Assembly (NCBI GenBank): GCA_022826745.1
Contig: JAJDUI010000037.1
Coordinates: forward strand, 365,237 to 429,236
Reading direction: 5' to 3'
DNA: 64,000 nt
Origin: Thermoanaerobaculia bacterium
GTDB lineage: Bacteria > Acidobacteriota > Thermoanaerobaculia > Multivoradales > Multivoraceae
Shown: positions 24,187 through 34,070 of the stretch, in pieces
Numbering within the stretch: the stretch's first letter is position 1
Layout: each line of letters begins with the position of its first letter
Translations under genes and position numbers: made by a program
The notes under the pieces: model-generated
Databases searched by the model: none
What the model was told of the DNA's origin: nothing
Seen by the model: only the letters and a program-made list of their open reading frames with translations

Positions 24187-24731
24187 CGCCGGACCTGGTC
24201 GTCGAGCGAACTCCCGACGATCACTCGTGGTGGCGAATCGCCGATCCGGCCTGGGCAGATCCGCTCGACCCCGGCTTCGCCCAACGGCGAGGCGGCCGCT
24301 GGAATCCGCCGGACAGTTTTCCGACGCTCTATCTGAACGAGGACATGGTCACGGCGCGCCTGAATCTTCGGGCCTTCATTGCCGCCTGGCCCTATGAGCC
24401 TGAGGAGCTGAGGGAAGACACAGGGCCGGTCCTGGTGGAATGCAAGTTGCCGCGGCGACAGTTCGTCTGCGACATGCACACGCCCGAAGGTGTCCGCGCG
24501 GCCGGCATGCCAGCTAGCTACCCTCTTGAAAGCGACGGCACGGTGATCGCACACGACCGGTGCCAGCCACTCGGAGGGCGGGCGAAGAACCAGGGTCTGC
24601 GAGGCGTGCGAGCGCGTTCGGCCCAGTCACGGGATGGCGCGGGACGGGAACTAGCGTGGTTCCCGGCTTCTATTCGCAGCGTCGCCCGACGGGTCGCGAC
24701 GCTGGCGTTTCCTGTCTGGTTCTGGGGCTAG
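24183..24731 (+). CDS. RES-domain toxin
   Basis: The GTG start at 24183 overlaps the antitoxin stop by four bases, giving 182 residues. The RES fold is visible in SWWRIADPAWADPLD, FAQRRGGRWNPPDSFPTLYL and the C-terminal GLRGVRARSAQSRDGAGREL, with the Arg and Ser of the family in place; the middle Glu is probably in the YLNED segment. RES toxins degrade NAD+ and stop growth. The gene partner, order and overlap match known RES-Xre modules. It is slightly longer than many family members because of a C-terminal tail (SIRSVARRVATLAFPVWFWG). The stop lies 14 bases from the convergent symporter gene. Confidence 0.82.
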   Translation: MTPDLVVERTPDDHSWWRIADPAWADPLDPGFAQRRGGRWNPPDSFPTLYLNEDMVTARLNLRAFIAAWPYEPEELREDTGPVLVECKLPRRQFVCDMHTPEGVRAAGMPASYPLESDGTVIAHDRCQPLGGRAKNQGLRGVRARSAQSRDGAGRELAWFPASIRSVARRVATLAFPVWFWG

Positions 24732-24745
24732 TCGAACTCCGGCGC

Positions 24746-26386
24746 CTACCGAACCAGCACGTACATCACGACCAGGGCAACGGCCAGCAGCGCCGCCAGC
24801 AGCCGCGGATCCAGAGCGCCGCGGATCTCCGAACGGGTCAGGAACGCGTACGGCTTGTCCCAGGTCAGGCCGTCGATCTGCTCGGCCTTCGGCGGCGGCG
24901 TCGCCAGGCTGACGGCCACGTAGATGACGCTCAGGATGCAGAAGTACCACCAGGCCTGGAGGAGGAAGGGGATCCCCAGGCCGTTCACGGGATCGGAGAC
25001 GTACTGCACGCCGCCGAGGAACCCGAAGCCCATGTCGAACAGGAAGATGATGAAGCCGGCGACGAAACCGAAGAGCAATGTGAAGGTGCCGGCCTGACGC
25101 GTTCCGCGGCGCCAGAAGACGCCCCAGAGCAGCACCGTCGCGATCGGAGGCGCGATGAACTGGGCCGGCAGCTTGTTGATCGCCTCGAAGATGGAGCCGA
25201 ACCTCTCTCCCTGGGTGGACCAGGCGATGGCGACGGACATGACGACGACGGAGCTGATCCGCCCGATGCGCACTTGCGACGTCTCGGACAGGCCGGGCCG
25301 GAAGTGCTTGGCGATGTCGACGGCGACGAGCGTCCCGGTGCTGTTGACGGCGGCGGCGATCGTGCTCATCAGCGCCGCGAGCAGCGCTGCGGCCATGATG
25401 CCGATGAGCCCGGTCGGCAGCAGCTCGGTGATCAGCGTCGGCAGGGCGTCGGTCGGCTGGTCGATGATGTCCTTGAACAGCACGTAGGCCAGGACGCCCG
25501 GCAGGACCATGAACAGCGGGGGCAGGAACTTGAGCAGGGACGCGAACAGCGCGCCGTGCTGCGCGTCGCGCAGGGTGCCCGCGCCCAGCACCCGTTGCAC
25601 GATCGTCTGGTCGGTGCACCAGTACCAGAGGCCGAGGATGGGGAAGCCGAGCAGGAAGCCGTACCAGATCGATCCGGGGTCGAAGCCCTCTTCTCCGGGG
25701 AGGTGGATCATGCTGAGCTGGTTCGGCTTCGTGGCCGCGAGCAGGTCCTGGTAGGAGTCGATTCCCACTTCGGGCAGCCTGGTCATCGCGATGACCGTGA
25801 TCAGGATGGCGCCGCCCAGCAGGATGACGGTCTGGATCGTCTCCGTGACGACGACCGCCCGCAGGCCGCCGACGACGGTGTAGATCACCGTGATGATCGA
25901 GATCATCGCGATCGACATGAACGACGGGATGCCGAAGAACCGTTCGAACACGGCGGCGCCGGCGTACAGGCTGATGCCGATGTGGATCAGCATCGCCGAC
26001 ATGATGAACATGAAGGAGAGCGTGGTCCGGGCGGCGGGGCTGTAGCGCCGCTCCATGAACTCGGGCAGCGTCGTGATCCGGCTCCTGAAGTAGATCGGCA
26101 CGAAGACGAGGCTGAGCAGGATGATCGTGAACGACGCCATCCACTCGTAGTTGCCGACGACCATGCCGACGCCGAAGCCGCTCTCCGCGAGCCCGACCAG
26201 GTGAATCGTCGAGATGTTCGAGGCGAAGAGTGCGGCCCCCACCACGGGCCACTTCAGGTTGCGGCTCGCCAGGAAGTACGACTCGCTGGTCTGCCGCTTG
26301 ATCTTGCGCACCGACCACAGGCCGACGAACAGGATGCCCAGCAGGTAGACGACGATGATGAAGAGATCGACGGCTGCGATGGTCAT
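24746..26386 (-). CDS. Sodium:solute symporter (SSS/SGLT family)
   Basis: This 546-residue protein has about 14 membrane segments, normal for the family. Family features include FLASRNLKWPVVGAALFASN near the N-terminus (unwound first helix region), TLPEFMERRYSPAART, and a central GFLLGFPILGLWYWCTDQ that matches the sugar-transporting SGLT branch. It uses the sodium gradient to import sugars, inositol or related solutes; the substrate is not fixed by the sequence. It is divergent from the PVC dehydrogenase-cytochrome gene with 48 bases between the starts, suggesting linked regulation of uptake and oxidation. Confidence 0.92.
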   Translation of the reverse strand: MTIAAVDLFIIVVYLLGILFVGLWSVRKIKRQTSESYFLASRNLKWPVVGAALFASNISTIHLVGLAESGFGVGMVVGNYEWMASFTIILLSLVFVPIYFRSRITTLPEFMERRYSPAARTTLSFMFIMSAMLIHIGISLYAGAAVFERFFGIPSFMSIAMISIITVIYTVVGGLRAVVVTETIQTVILLGGAILITVIAMTRLPEVGIDSYQDLLAATKPNQLSMIHLPGEEGFDPGSIWYGFLLGFPILGLWYWCTDQTIVQRVLGAGTLRDAQHGALFASLLKFLPPLFMVLPGVLAYVLFKDIIDQPTDALPTLITELLPTGLIGIMAAALLAALMSTIAAAVNSTGTLVAVDIAKHFRPGLSETSQVRIGRISSVVVMSVAIAWSTQGERFGSIFEAINKLPAQFIAPPIATVLLWGVFWRRGTRQAGTFTLLFGFVAGFIIFLFDMGFGFLGGVQYVSDPVNGLGIPFLLQAWWYFCILSVIYVAVSLATPPPKAEQIDGLTWDKPYAFLTRSEIRGALDPRLLAALLAVALVVMYVLVR

Positions 26387-26434
26387 TGGGACGCGGGCTA
26401 CAGTACACGCCTGCGTTCACACCCTTCCGCCGCC

Positions 26435-29400
26435 GTGATCCGACACGCGCCCGCTATCCTCGTCGTCCTGCTCACCGCCGCCGCGACGGTCGCGCCGGCA
26501 CAAGAACCCGTCGGCAACGAGCGCGATGCGGCTCGCGGTACGGATTTACGTCGGACGCCGCCGGGCGTTGAAGCGACGCTCTACGCCTCCGAGCCGCTCC
26601 TGGCGAGCCCAACGAACCTCGACGTCGACCGCCACGGCCGCGTCTGGGTCATCGACGTCATGAACTACCGGGAGCACGGCGAGAACGACGAGCGTCCGGA
26701 AGGCGATCGCATCCTGATCCTCGACGATGCCGACGGCGACGGCGTCGCCGACCAGGCCAGGGTCTACTACCAGGGGCGCGACATCGACGCCGCGCTCGGC
26801 ATCGCGGTGCTCGGGAACCAGGTCATCGTGACCGCGGCGCCCGAAGTGATCGTCTTCACGGACGAGGACGGCGACGACTTGCCCGACTCGAAGGAGTCGC
26901 TGTTCACACGGACCGGCTTGGCCCAGAACGACCACTCCACGCACTCCTTCGTCTTCGGACCCGACGGCAAGTACTACTGGAACATGGGCAACGCCGGCAT
27001 GTACGTGCACGATGCGCGGGGCCGGCTCGTGTACGACCGCTTCGGCCGGCCGGTCGTGCAGCGCCGCGTCACGCGGTTCCGCCCGGGCGAGTTCGACGAC
27101 GTCGAGCCGCACTACCTGGGCGGCATGGTCTTTCGCTGCAATCCGGATGGCAGCGACTTCGAGGTCCTGGGCCACAACTTCCGCAACAACTACGAGGTCG
27201 CCGTCGACTCGTTCGGCAATCTCTGGCAGTCGGACAACGACGACGACGGCTACCGGGGCGTGCGGATCAACTACGTCATGGAGTACGGCAACTACGGCTA
27301 CCGCGACGAGATGACGGCGGCGGCCTGGGCCCAGTCCCGGACCGGGCAGAGCGAGATCGTCTGGGAGCGGCACTGGCACCAGAACGATCCGGGAGTCGTC
27401 CCCAACTCGGTCTATCTCGGCGCCGGCTCGCCCACCGGCATCACCGTCTACGAGGGACGGCTGCTGCCCGAGGTCTACTGGGACCGGCCGCTGCACGCCG
27501 ACGCCGGCCCCGGGGTGGTGCGCGGCGTGGCCACCCAGAAGACGGGCGCCGGCTGGAGCGGACAGATGGTGCCGCTGCTCGGCGGCGAGGATCGCTGGGC
27601 ACGGCCGGTCGACGTCGCGGTGGCTCCCGACGGAGCGGTCTACGTCAGCGACTGGTACGACCCGGTCGTCAGCTGGAATCGTCAGGCCGATCTCGATCGG
27701 GGTCGCGTCTTCCGCCTCGCGCCGCCCGGCCATCGCAGCCAGCGATCGGAGGTCGACTTCTCGACTGCTGCCGGCGCCGTCGCGGCGCTGGAGAGTCCCA
27801 ATGCAGACGCCCGGTTCGGCGCCTGGCAGGCGTTGCGTGCCATGGGCGGCGATGCGGAGGAAGCGCTCGCCGGACTCTTCGAGTCCGACCGGGCGGCCTT
27901 CAGGGCCCGCGCCCTCTGGCTGCTCAGCAGGATCGAGGGCCGTGGCCCGTCGTGGATCGAGCGTGCGCTGGCCGATGACGACGAGGACATCCGGGTTGTG
28001 GCCGTGCGAGCGGCGCGCCAGTTGGAGAGCGGCCTCGAACGGGTGCTGGAGCAGGCCGCGGCCGACGCCTCGCCGCAGGTGCGCCGTGAGGTCGCCGTGG
28101 CGCTGCGGGGGAGCGAAGTCGAGGCGACGGCCGATCTGTGGGCCCGGCTTGCCATGCGCCACGACGGCGAAGACCGCTGGTATCTCGAGGCGCTCGGCAT
28201 CGCGGCCGAGGATCGCTGGGACGAGCTTCTCGCCGTCTGGCTCGCGAAGGCGGGCGACGAGTGGAACACCGCCGCCGGCCGCGATCTGATCTGGAGGTCG
28301 CGGGCCGCCGCGACGCCGGCGCTCCTGCGGAGGATCCTGACGGACGCCGACCTCGACGCCTCGGATGCCGCCCGTTACCTGCGCGCCTTCGACTTCCAGT
28401 CGGAGAGTGCGGCGAAAGAAGACGCCCTCCGACGTGTCTTTCTCGATGCGGCCGGGAGTGCGGGTCCGGAGTCCGCGTTCATCGCCAGCGAGGCGGCGGT
28501 GCGCCTCGAGCGTGTCGATCTGGAGAACGACCCCGAGGTCGCCTCGGCGCTCTCGAAACTCCTCGGGAGCGATGTTGCTTCGGGCCCCTTCGTGCGCCTC
28601 GTGAGTCGCTACGAGCTCGATGCTCACTATCCGAAGCTGGCCGGGATTGCCGCAGTGCAAGGGGCCGAGGCGGTCGGACAGGCGGCGATCAGCACGCTGC
28701 TTGCACTCGGACAGGACGAAGTCATCGAGTCGTTCCTCGCGGACGCCAGGGGCACCGAGGCGGCGGGTCTGGTCGAAGCCCTCGGTCGCTCGCGTGAACT
28801 CGGGGCGGTCGCCCACCTGGAGGCCGCGGCGCTCGGCGACTCTCTGGACTGGGGGGCTCGCGACCAGGCGGTACGCGGACTGGCGAGAACCAGGGCGGGC
28901 GCGGAGCGGCTGGTGGAGCTGGGCGAGCAGCGGAAGCTGCCCGAGGAACTGCACGAAGTCGCGGGGGCGGCACTCTCGGGCGTGATGGAGGTTCCCGTGC
29001 GGGAGCGCGCCGCAAAGGTGTACCCGCTGCCGCCGACGAAGAGCGCCGAGCCGTTGCCGCAGATGACCGACCTGCTCGTCCTGCTCGGCGACGTCGAGCG
29101 CGGCCGCGAGGTCTTCGCCGCGGCGACGTGCGGCGAGTGTCACATCGTTGCGGGCGACGGCACCGAGTACGGACCGGATCTCTCGACCATCGGCGGCAAG
29201 CTGGCCAAGAAGGGCCTCTACGAGTCGATTCTCGATCCGAGCGCCTCGATTTCGCCGACCTACGCGCCCTACCTGTTCGAGCTCGCGAACGGCGAGTCCG
29301 TGGTCGGCATGCTGGTCTCGGAGACCGACGATCGTCTGATCGTCAGAACCGAGGGTGGCGTCGTCACGGAGTACGAGCGCGCCGAGGTAGAGAGCGTCGT

Positions 29401-29497
29401 GCCGCAGTCGGTGTCGATCATGCCCTCCGATCTCTCGAGCCAGATGACGGTCGAGGAACTGATCGACCTGGTCGAGTACCTGACGACGCTTCGGTAA
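26435..29497 (+). CDS. PVC-type membrane-bound dehydrogenase with HEAT repeats and cytochrome c domain
   Basis: The GTG at 26435 is the last start before a signal peptide (LVVLLTAAATVAPAQ), giving 1020 residues. Residues 30-440 form the PVC dehydrogenase propeller (PPGVEATLYASEPLLASPTN, DRHGRVWVIDVMNYREHG, GDGVADQARVYY, LGHNFRNNYEVAVDSFGNLW). Residues 445-850 are helical HEAT-like repeats. The C-terminus is a cytochrome c-like domain with the haem motif CGECH near residue 899 and a probable distal Met late in the chain (SIMPSDLSSQM). Proteins with this architecture are abundant in Planctomycetota and Verrucomicrobiota and are thought to oxidise sugars or alcohols in the periplasm, passing electrons to the haem. 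It is divergent from a sugar-type symporter and convergent with the DUF1501 operon. Confidence 0.9.
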   Translation: MIRHAPAILVVLLTAAATVAPAQEPVGNERDAARGTDLRRTPPGVEATLYASEPLLASPTNLDVDRHGRVWVIDVMNYREHGENDERPEGDRILILDDADGDGVADQARVYYQGRDIDAALGIAVLGNQVIVTAAPEVIVFTDEDGDDLPDSKESLFTRTGLAQNDHSTHSFVFGPDGKYYWNMGNAGMYVHDARGRLVYDRFGRPVVQRRVTRFRPGEFDDVEPHYLGGMVFRCNPDGSDFEVLGHNFRNNYEVAVDSFGNLWQSDNDDDGYRGVRINYVMEYGNYGYRDEMTAAAWAQSRTGQSEIVWERHWHQNDPGVVPNSVYLGAGSPTGITVYEGRLLPEVYWDRPLHADAGPGVVRGVATQKTGAGWSGQMVPLLGGEDRWARPVDVAVAPDGAVYVSDWYDPVVSWNRQADLDRGRVFRLAPPGHRSQRSEVDFSTAAGAVAALESPNADARFGAWQALRAMGGDAEEALAGLFESDRAAFRARALWLLSRIEGRGPSWIERALADDDEDIRVVAVRAARQLESGLERVLEQAAADASPQVRREVAVALRGSEVEATADLWARLAMRHDGEDRWYLEALGIAAEDRWDELLAVWLAKAGDEWNTAAGRDLIWRSRAAATPALLRRILTDADLDASDAARYLRAFDFQSESAAKEDALRRVFLDAAGSAGPESAFIASEAAVRLERVDLENDPEVASALSKLLGSDVASGPFVRLVSRYELDAHYPKLAGIAAVQGAEAVGQAAISTLLALGQDEVIESFLADARGTEAAGLVEALGRSRELGAVAHLEAAALGDSLDWGARDQAVRGLARTRAGAERLVELGEQRKLPEELHEVAGAALSGVMEVPVRERAAKVYPLPPTKSAEPLPQMTDLLVLLGDVERGREVFAAATCGECHIVAGDGTEYGPDLSTIGGKLAKKGLYESILDPSASISPTYAPYLFELANGESVVGMLVSETDDRLIVRTEGGVVTEYERAEVESVVPQSVSIMPSDLSSQMTVEELIDLVEYLTTLR

Positions 29498-29522
29498 GTG
29501 CGGAGCGCGTCATGAGTCCAGA

Positions 29523-29569
29523 GGCCGCCGCTTCGCGCCGGATGCCGGCGGGGGCGCCGGCGCACCCAG
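29523..29569 (-). repeat. Dispersed hairpin element, copy 6
   Basis: On the minus strand: CTGGGTGC, stem-loop GCCGGCG-CCCC-CGCCGGC, then CCGGCGC-GAA-GCGGCGG with one mismatch. It starts 20 bases after the DUF1501 stop codon and has the same orientation as that gene. It also lies between two convergent genes. Confidence 0.78.
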
Positions 29570-29589
29570 CCCCTGCCATGCGGGCTGGC

Positions 29590-31017
29590 TCAGACGATGA
29601 TGTCGTCGACGACCAGGCCCTCGACGTCCGTCAACCGGAAATCGCGCCCCTGGGAGCGGTACGTCAGCCGCTCGTGGTCGAGTCCGAGCAGATGCAGGAT
29701 CGTGGCGTGGAGGTCGTGGATGTGGACCTTGTCCTCGATCGCGTAGTAGCCGTAGTCGTCGGTGCGGCCGTGGCTGTGGCCGGGCTTCACGCCGCCGCCG
29801 GCCATGAACATCGTGTAGCCGTGGGGGTTGTGGTCGCGGCCATTGCGGGCGCCGGCTTCGGCGCCGGGAGTGCGGCCGAACTCGCCGCCCCAGAGGACCA
29901 GGGTCTCGTCCAGCAGTCCGCGTGACTTGAGGTCCTTGATCAGGCCGGCCACCGGCCGGTCGACCTCGGCGCAGCTCTGTGGCAGGCCGGTGATCAGGCC
30001 GGAGTGGTGGTCCCACTTGGAGTCCGGTCCGTGCGTCGCCTGCACGAAGCGGACGCCGGACTCCGAGAAGCGTCGCGCCAGCAGGCAGCGGAGACCGAAG
30101 TTCCGGGCCACGGGGTCGTCGAGGCCGTAGAGCCGCCTGGTTGCCTCGGACTCGCCCTCGATGCTCATCAGCTCGGGCGCCTCGGTCTGCATGCGGAAGG
30201 CGAGTTCGAACGACTCGATGCGGCCCTCGAGCGCCTGGTCGGGCCCGGTCTGCTCGAGTTGACGGCGCTGCCAGCGCTGCAGGAGGTCGAGTTCGCTCCG
30301 CTGGACCTCCGGCGACACGGACTCGTTGTCGAGGAAGTCGATCGTCGCGTCCTCCGTCTTCATCCGCGTCGTGCCGATCGCGGTGCCGTTGTAGGCGGCG
30401 GGCAGGAAGGCGGAAGAGTAGTTCTGGACGCCGCCGTGCTGGTACGAGGGGCAGATCGTGATGAAGCCGGGCAGGTTCTCGTTCTCGGTGCCCAGTCCGT
30501 AGGCGATCCACGAGCCCATCGACGGGCGGACGAAGCGATCGCTGCCGGTGTTCATCGCCAGGATGGCCCCGCCGTGGGCGGCGTTCGTGCCCCACATCGA
30601 GCGGATGAAGCAGAGATCGTCGACCACCGAGGCGATGTTGGGCATCAGTTCGCTCACCCAGGCGCCGGACTGGCCGTGCTGCTTGAACTCCCAGGGGCTC
30701 TTGAACAGGTTGCCGGTCTCGTTGAACTGCACGCGGGGCTTGGCGAACGGCAGCGGCTTGTTGTCGTCGCGGATGAGAAGCGGCTTGTACTCGAAGAGGT
30801 CGTGCTGCGACGGGCCGCCGTGCATGTGCAGGAAGATGATCCGCTTGGCCTTCGGGGCGAAGTGCGGCGGCCGGGTCGCGAGCGGGTTCCCGGGCTCAGC
30901 GGCCAGGAGGTCGCGCTGCAGCAGGGAGGAGAGCGCGAGGCCGCCGAAGCCGCAGCCGCAGGTCTTCAGCATCTGGCGGCGGGTCAGCGGTGGCGGCTGG
31001 TAGTGGGGGTAGCGCAT
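29590..31017 (-). CDS. Tat-exported DUF1501 family protein
   Basis: This 475-residue protein begins with a twin-arginine signal (LTRRQMLKTCGCGFGG), then the DUF1501 landmarks: KAKRIIFLHMHGGPSQHDLFEYKP, GSWIAYGLGTENENLPGF, LWGGEFGRTPGAE and RDHNPHGYTMFMAGGGVKPG. The family is related to the sulfatase/alkaline phosphatase fold and is almost always encoded next to a DUF1549/DUF1553 gene, as here (23-base gap). The pair is characteristic of Planctomycetota and relatives, and is thought to take part in periplasmic breakdown of complex polysaccharides; the reaction is unknown. It is the last gene of the sulfatase-DUF1549/1553-DUF1501 transcript. Confidence 0.92.
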   Translation of the reverse strand: MRYPHYQPPPLTRRQMLKTCGCGFGGLALSSLLQRDLLAAEPGNPLATRPPHFAPKAKRIIFLHMHGGPSQHDLFEYKPLLIRDDNKPLPFAKPRVQFNETGNLFKSPWEFKQHGQSGAWVSELMPNIASVVDDLCFIRSMWGTNAAHGGAILAMNTGSDRFVRPSMGSWIAYGLGTENENLPGFITICPSYQHGGVQNYSSAFLPAAYNGTAIGTTRMKTEDATIDFLDNESVSPEVQRSELDLLQRWQRRQLEQTGPDQALEGRIESFELAFRMQTEAPELMSIEGESEATRRLYGLDDPVARNFGLRCLLARRFSESGVRFVQATHGPDSKWDHHSGLITGLPQSCAEVDRPVAGLIKDLKSRGLLDETLVLWGGEFGRTPGAEAGARNGRDHNPHGYTMFMAGGGVKPGHSHGRTDDYGYYAIEDKVHIHDLHATILHLLGLDHERLTYRSQGRDFRLTDVEGLVVDDIIV

Positions 31018-31040
31018 CGTCTGTGGCCTGATCCGGGAAT

Positions 31041-34022
31041 CTAGTTGATGTAGATGAACTCGCTCGCCGCGAGGATGACGTGGGCGAGGCGGGTCCAGGC
31101 GTAGACCTCGGTGTCGTCCGCCGGTGCTATGGCTCGCATCTCGTCGAGGAAGGCGAGGCTGTCTTCGATCTCGACGTCGTCGGCCGGGCGGCCGTAGGCG
31201 CGGACGAAGGCGGTGTCGATGCGATCCGCGGCGCTCGCGCCCTCGATCTCCAGCAGTTGCCGCGCGAAGCCGAGCGCGGCCTCTTCGACGAACGGGCTGT
31301 TCATCATCAGCAGCGCCTGCCGCGGCACGACCGTCTCGGATCGATCGCCGACCGAGTCGCTGGCGTCGCCGAAATCGAAGCCACCGAAGATGTTGTAGAT
31401 CGCGGTGCGCACCACCGGCATGTAGATCGAACGCCTGGGCGCGTCGTAGATGTCGACCCGGGCGAGGGTGCCGGTTTCGCCGAAGACGTATCCCCTTGCG
31501 TCGTACTCCTCGACCCGTCCTCCGATCGTCAGGTCGAGGCGGCCGGCGAGCTGCAGCAGGGCGTCCCGGATCGGCTCGACCTCCAGGCGGCGCCGGTTAC
31601 TGCGCCAGAGGAGGAGGTTCTCCTCGTCGACGGCGGCGTTGGCGGCGTCGTAGTCGCTCGACAGCCGGTACGTGCTCGACAGCATGATGTCGCGGTGCAG
31701 GTTCTTCAGCGACCAGCCGCCCTCGACGAAGCGCCGCGCCAGCCAGTCGAGCAGCTCGGGGTGCGTCGGTTCGCTGCCGATCGCGCCGAAGTTGCTCGGC
31801 GTGTCGACGAGGCCGCGGCCGAAGTGCCAGTGCCAGACGCGGTTGACGATGACGCGGGCGGTGAGCGGGTGCTCGGGATGGGTGATCCAGCGCGCCAGTT
31901 CTAGCCTGCCGCTGGCGCCGGCGGCTACCGGTGGAGGCGGCACGAGGTGGTCGGTGACCTTCAGGAATCCGCGCGGCTCCGGTTTCTCCGCGAGGTTCAC
32001 ATGGCTGCCGCGGATGTGCACCGGCAGATCGACGACCTCCGCCTCCTCCACCGCCATGGCGTACGGCGGCGCCGGCGGTGATGCCTCCTCCAGTCGTTCG
32101 ACTTCGGCGCGCAGCTCGGCGAGCCGCTCCAGCGCCTCCGGCGGATAGAGCTTCTCTTCCTCTTCCTGGTCGAGGCAGGGGATGCAGAAATAGCCGTCGT
32201 AGACCAGCCAGCGCAACTCCTCCTGCTCGCGCGGCAGCCTGAAGTCCGAGGGCGCGAGTTCGTCCTCGTCCTTGAGGCCGAGCCGCATGAGGTGCTCCTC
32301 CCAGGCGATCTCGATCGTCGCGAACAGGCTCGCGTAGCGCCAGGCGACCTCCTCCAGCGTCTTCGGCGCCGGCCCGCGGACAAGGCTCCGGGTCAGCGGC
32401 GCGGTCAGCACCTTCTCCGAGGCGATGATCGCCCGCAGCTCTTCGGTCACCTCCTCGTAGCGATCGGGTGAGGCGGCGGCGTAGGCGTTCCAGATGACGA
32501 AGACGGCGCTCGGGCTCGGGGCGTCCCCCTCGACCGGCGGGCCCTCCCGGTATCGGTAGAAGGCCCTGACCCAGCGATCGAGGACCGGAGGTTCCAGCCC
32601 GCGGCCTTCGGCAACCCGGGCGATCGTCTCGCGCGCCTCTTCCTGCTTCGCCTCGTCGTCGCTCCAGCTCGGGTAGGCCTCTTCCACGGCGAGCAGGTAC
32701 TCGGCGAGGGCCGCGCGGCGCGGACGGCGCAGGACGTCGTTCTGCTCCTCGACCACATCGTCGACTTTCTCCTGCGCTTCGGCGACGAGCTTCCGGGCCG
32801 CCTCGTACTCGGCGAGTTCGTCGTCCGGGGCCAGCGGCCGCTCCAGCCAGCGCATGCCGGCGGCGTCGCTCATCGTCGCGGTCGAGCGCAGCACGCCGGC
32901 CATCGCGTAGTAGTCGGCTGTGGGGATGGGGTCGAACTTGTGGTCGTGGCAGCGGGCGCAGCCGACCGGAAGGGCGAGAAAGGCGCGGCCCACGGTGTTG
33001 ACCTGCTCGTCGACGATGTCGATCAGCATCTTGTCGACGTCCTGCTCCGCGAGCACCTTGGGGCCGAGCATCAGGAAACCCGTGGCGGTGATCTGCTCGA
33101 AGCGCTGCGCATCGGTCTCCGCCGGCATCAGGTCGCCGGCGATCTGCTCGCGGACGAAGCGGTTGAATGGCTTGTCGCGGTTCAGGGAGTCGACGACGTA
33201 GTCGCGGTAGCGGAAGGCGTTGGGGAAGGCGATGTTCTCGTCGAGGCCGTTCGAGTCGGCATAGCGGGCGATGTCGAGCCAGTGGCGGCCCCAGCGTTCG
33301 CCGTAGTGGGGCGAGGCGAGAAGCCGGTCGACGACCTTGGCGAAGGCGTCCGGGCTCTCGTCGGCCAGGAAGTCCTCGATCTCGGCTTCCGATGGGGCCA
33401 GGCCGATCAGGTCGAACGTGGCGCGGCGGAGAAGCGTGCGCCCGTCGGCTGGCGCCACCGGCGCGAGGCCGCGTTCCTCGAGGCGCGCCAGGATGAAGCG
33501 ATCGAGGGCATGGCTGACCCAGGCTTCGTTCTCGACGTCGGGGAGCGCGGGGTCTTCGACGCGCCGGAAGGCCCAGTGCTCGCGGCCGGGGCCGTAGTCG
33601 AACGTCTCGGCGGTTCTCGTGGCGACCACCGTCTGCTCCCCGCCGGTGCGCGGGTCGGGAGCGCCGCGCCGGATCCACTGCTCGAAGTCGGCGATGACGT
33701 GCGCCGGCAGCTTGCCATCCGGCGGCATCTGGGTGAGACCCTCGTAGTGGAGCGCCTCGATCATCAGGCTGTCCTCGGGCGACCCCGGGACGATCACGGC
33801 GCCGCTGTCGCCGCCGGCGCGCACGCCCTCCGCGTCGAGCAGGATCAGGCCGCCGCGGATCTTCGCGGGGTCGCCGCCGTGGCACTGGTAGCAGCGCTCG
33901 ACGAGGACCGGCCGGATCTTCGACTCGAAGAACTCGAGGTCGGCGGGATCGATCTCGGACGCGCCGGCGACCGTTCCGACCGCCGCCAGCCAGGCAGAAA
34001 GGAAGGGCGCAGCGCGGATCAT
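31041..34022 (-). CDS. PSCyt1-DUF1549-DUF1553 protein (planctomycete-type cytochrome c)
   Basis: This 993-residue protein has a signal peptide (residues 1-22), a PSCyt1 cytochrome domain with haem motif CYQCHG at about residues 43-48 and MPPDGKLP later in the domain, the PSCyt2/DUF1549 domain at about 165-370 (HWAFRRVEDPALP, HALDRFILARLEERGL, SPHYGERWGRHWLDIARYADS), a long charged helical middle part, and the PSD1/DUF1553 domain at about 700-985 (LARWITHPEHPLTARVIVNR, WHWHFGRGLVDTPSNFG, PRQALLMMNSPFVEEAA). It includes a further CARCHDHKFDPIPT haem-like motif. It acts in the periplasm, with DUF1501 encoded downstream and a sulfatase 48 bases upstream. The reaction is unknown; electron transfer during polysaccharide breakdown is the usual guess. 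Confidence 0.93.
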   Translation of the reverse strand: MIRAAPFLSAWLAAVGTVAGASEIDPADLEFFESKIRPVLVERCYQCHGGDPAKIRGGLILLDAEGVRAGGDSGAVIVPGSPEDSLMIEALHYEGLTQMPPDGKLPAHVIADFEQWIRRGAPDPRTGGEQTVVATRTAETFDYGPGREHWAFRRVEDPALPDVENEAWVSHALDRFILARLEERGLAPVAPADGRTLLRRATFDLIGLAPSEAEIEDFLADESPDAFAKVVDRLLASPHYGERWGRHWLDIARYADSNGLDENIAFPNAFRYRDYVVDSLNRDKPFNRFVREQIAGDLMPAETDAQRFEQITATGFLMLGPKVLAEQDVDKMLIDIVDEQVNTVGRAFLALPVGCARCHDHKFDPIPTADYYAMAGVLRSTATMSDAAGMRWLERPLAPDDELAEYEAARKLVAEAQEKVDDVVEEQNDVLRRPRRAALAEYLLAVEEAYPSWSDDEAKQEEARETIARVAEGRGLEPPVLDRWVRAFYRYREGPPVEGDAPSPSAVFVIWNAYAAASPDRYEEVTEELRAIIASEKVLTAPLTRSLVRGPAPKTLEEVAWRYASLFATIEIAWEEHLMRLGLKDEDELAPSDFRLPREQEELRWLVYDGYFCIPCLDQEEEEKLYPPEALERLAELRAEVERLEEASPPAPPYAMAVEEAEVVDLPVHIRGSHVNLAEKPEPRGFLKVTDHLVPPPPVAAGASGRLELARWITHPEHPLTARVIVNRVWHWHFGRGLVDTPSNFGAIGSEPTHPELLDWLARRFVEGGWSLKNLHRDIMLSSTYRLSSDYDAANAAVDEENLLLWRSNRRRLEVEPIRDALLQLAGRLDLTIGGRVEEYDARGYVFGETGTLARVDIYDAPRRSIYMPVVRTAIYNIFGGFDFGDASDSVGDRSETVVPRQALLMMNSPFVEEAALGFARQLLEIEGASAADRIDTAFVRAYGRPADDVEIEDSLAFLDEMRAIAPADDTEVYAWTRLAHVILAASEFIYIN

Positions 34023-34070
34023 TGAAGGCTCAGGACTGAACGGCGCAGTTTACCAAGCCCGCGATAGCGC

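Noticed and set aside
24560..26434. Long plus-strand open frame before the PVC gene
   Set aside because: It is antisense to the well-supported symporter gene and has the Asp/Arg/Gly-rich composition of a GC-rich shadow frame; the PVC protein has its own signal peptide at 26435.
26546..29143. Very long minus-strand open frame opposite the PVC gene
   Set aside because: It mirrors the codon pattern of the plus-strand gene and shows no family motifs.
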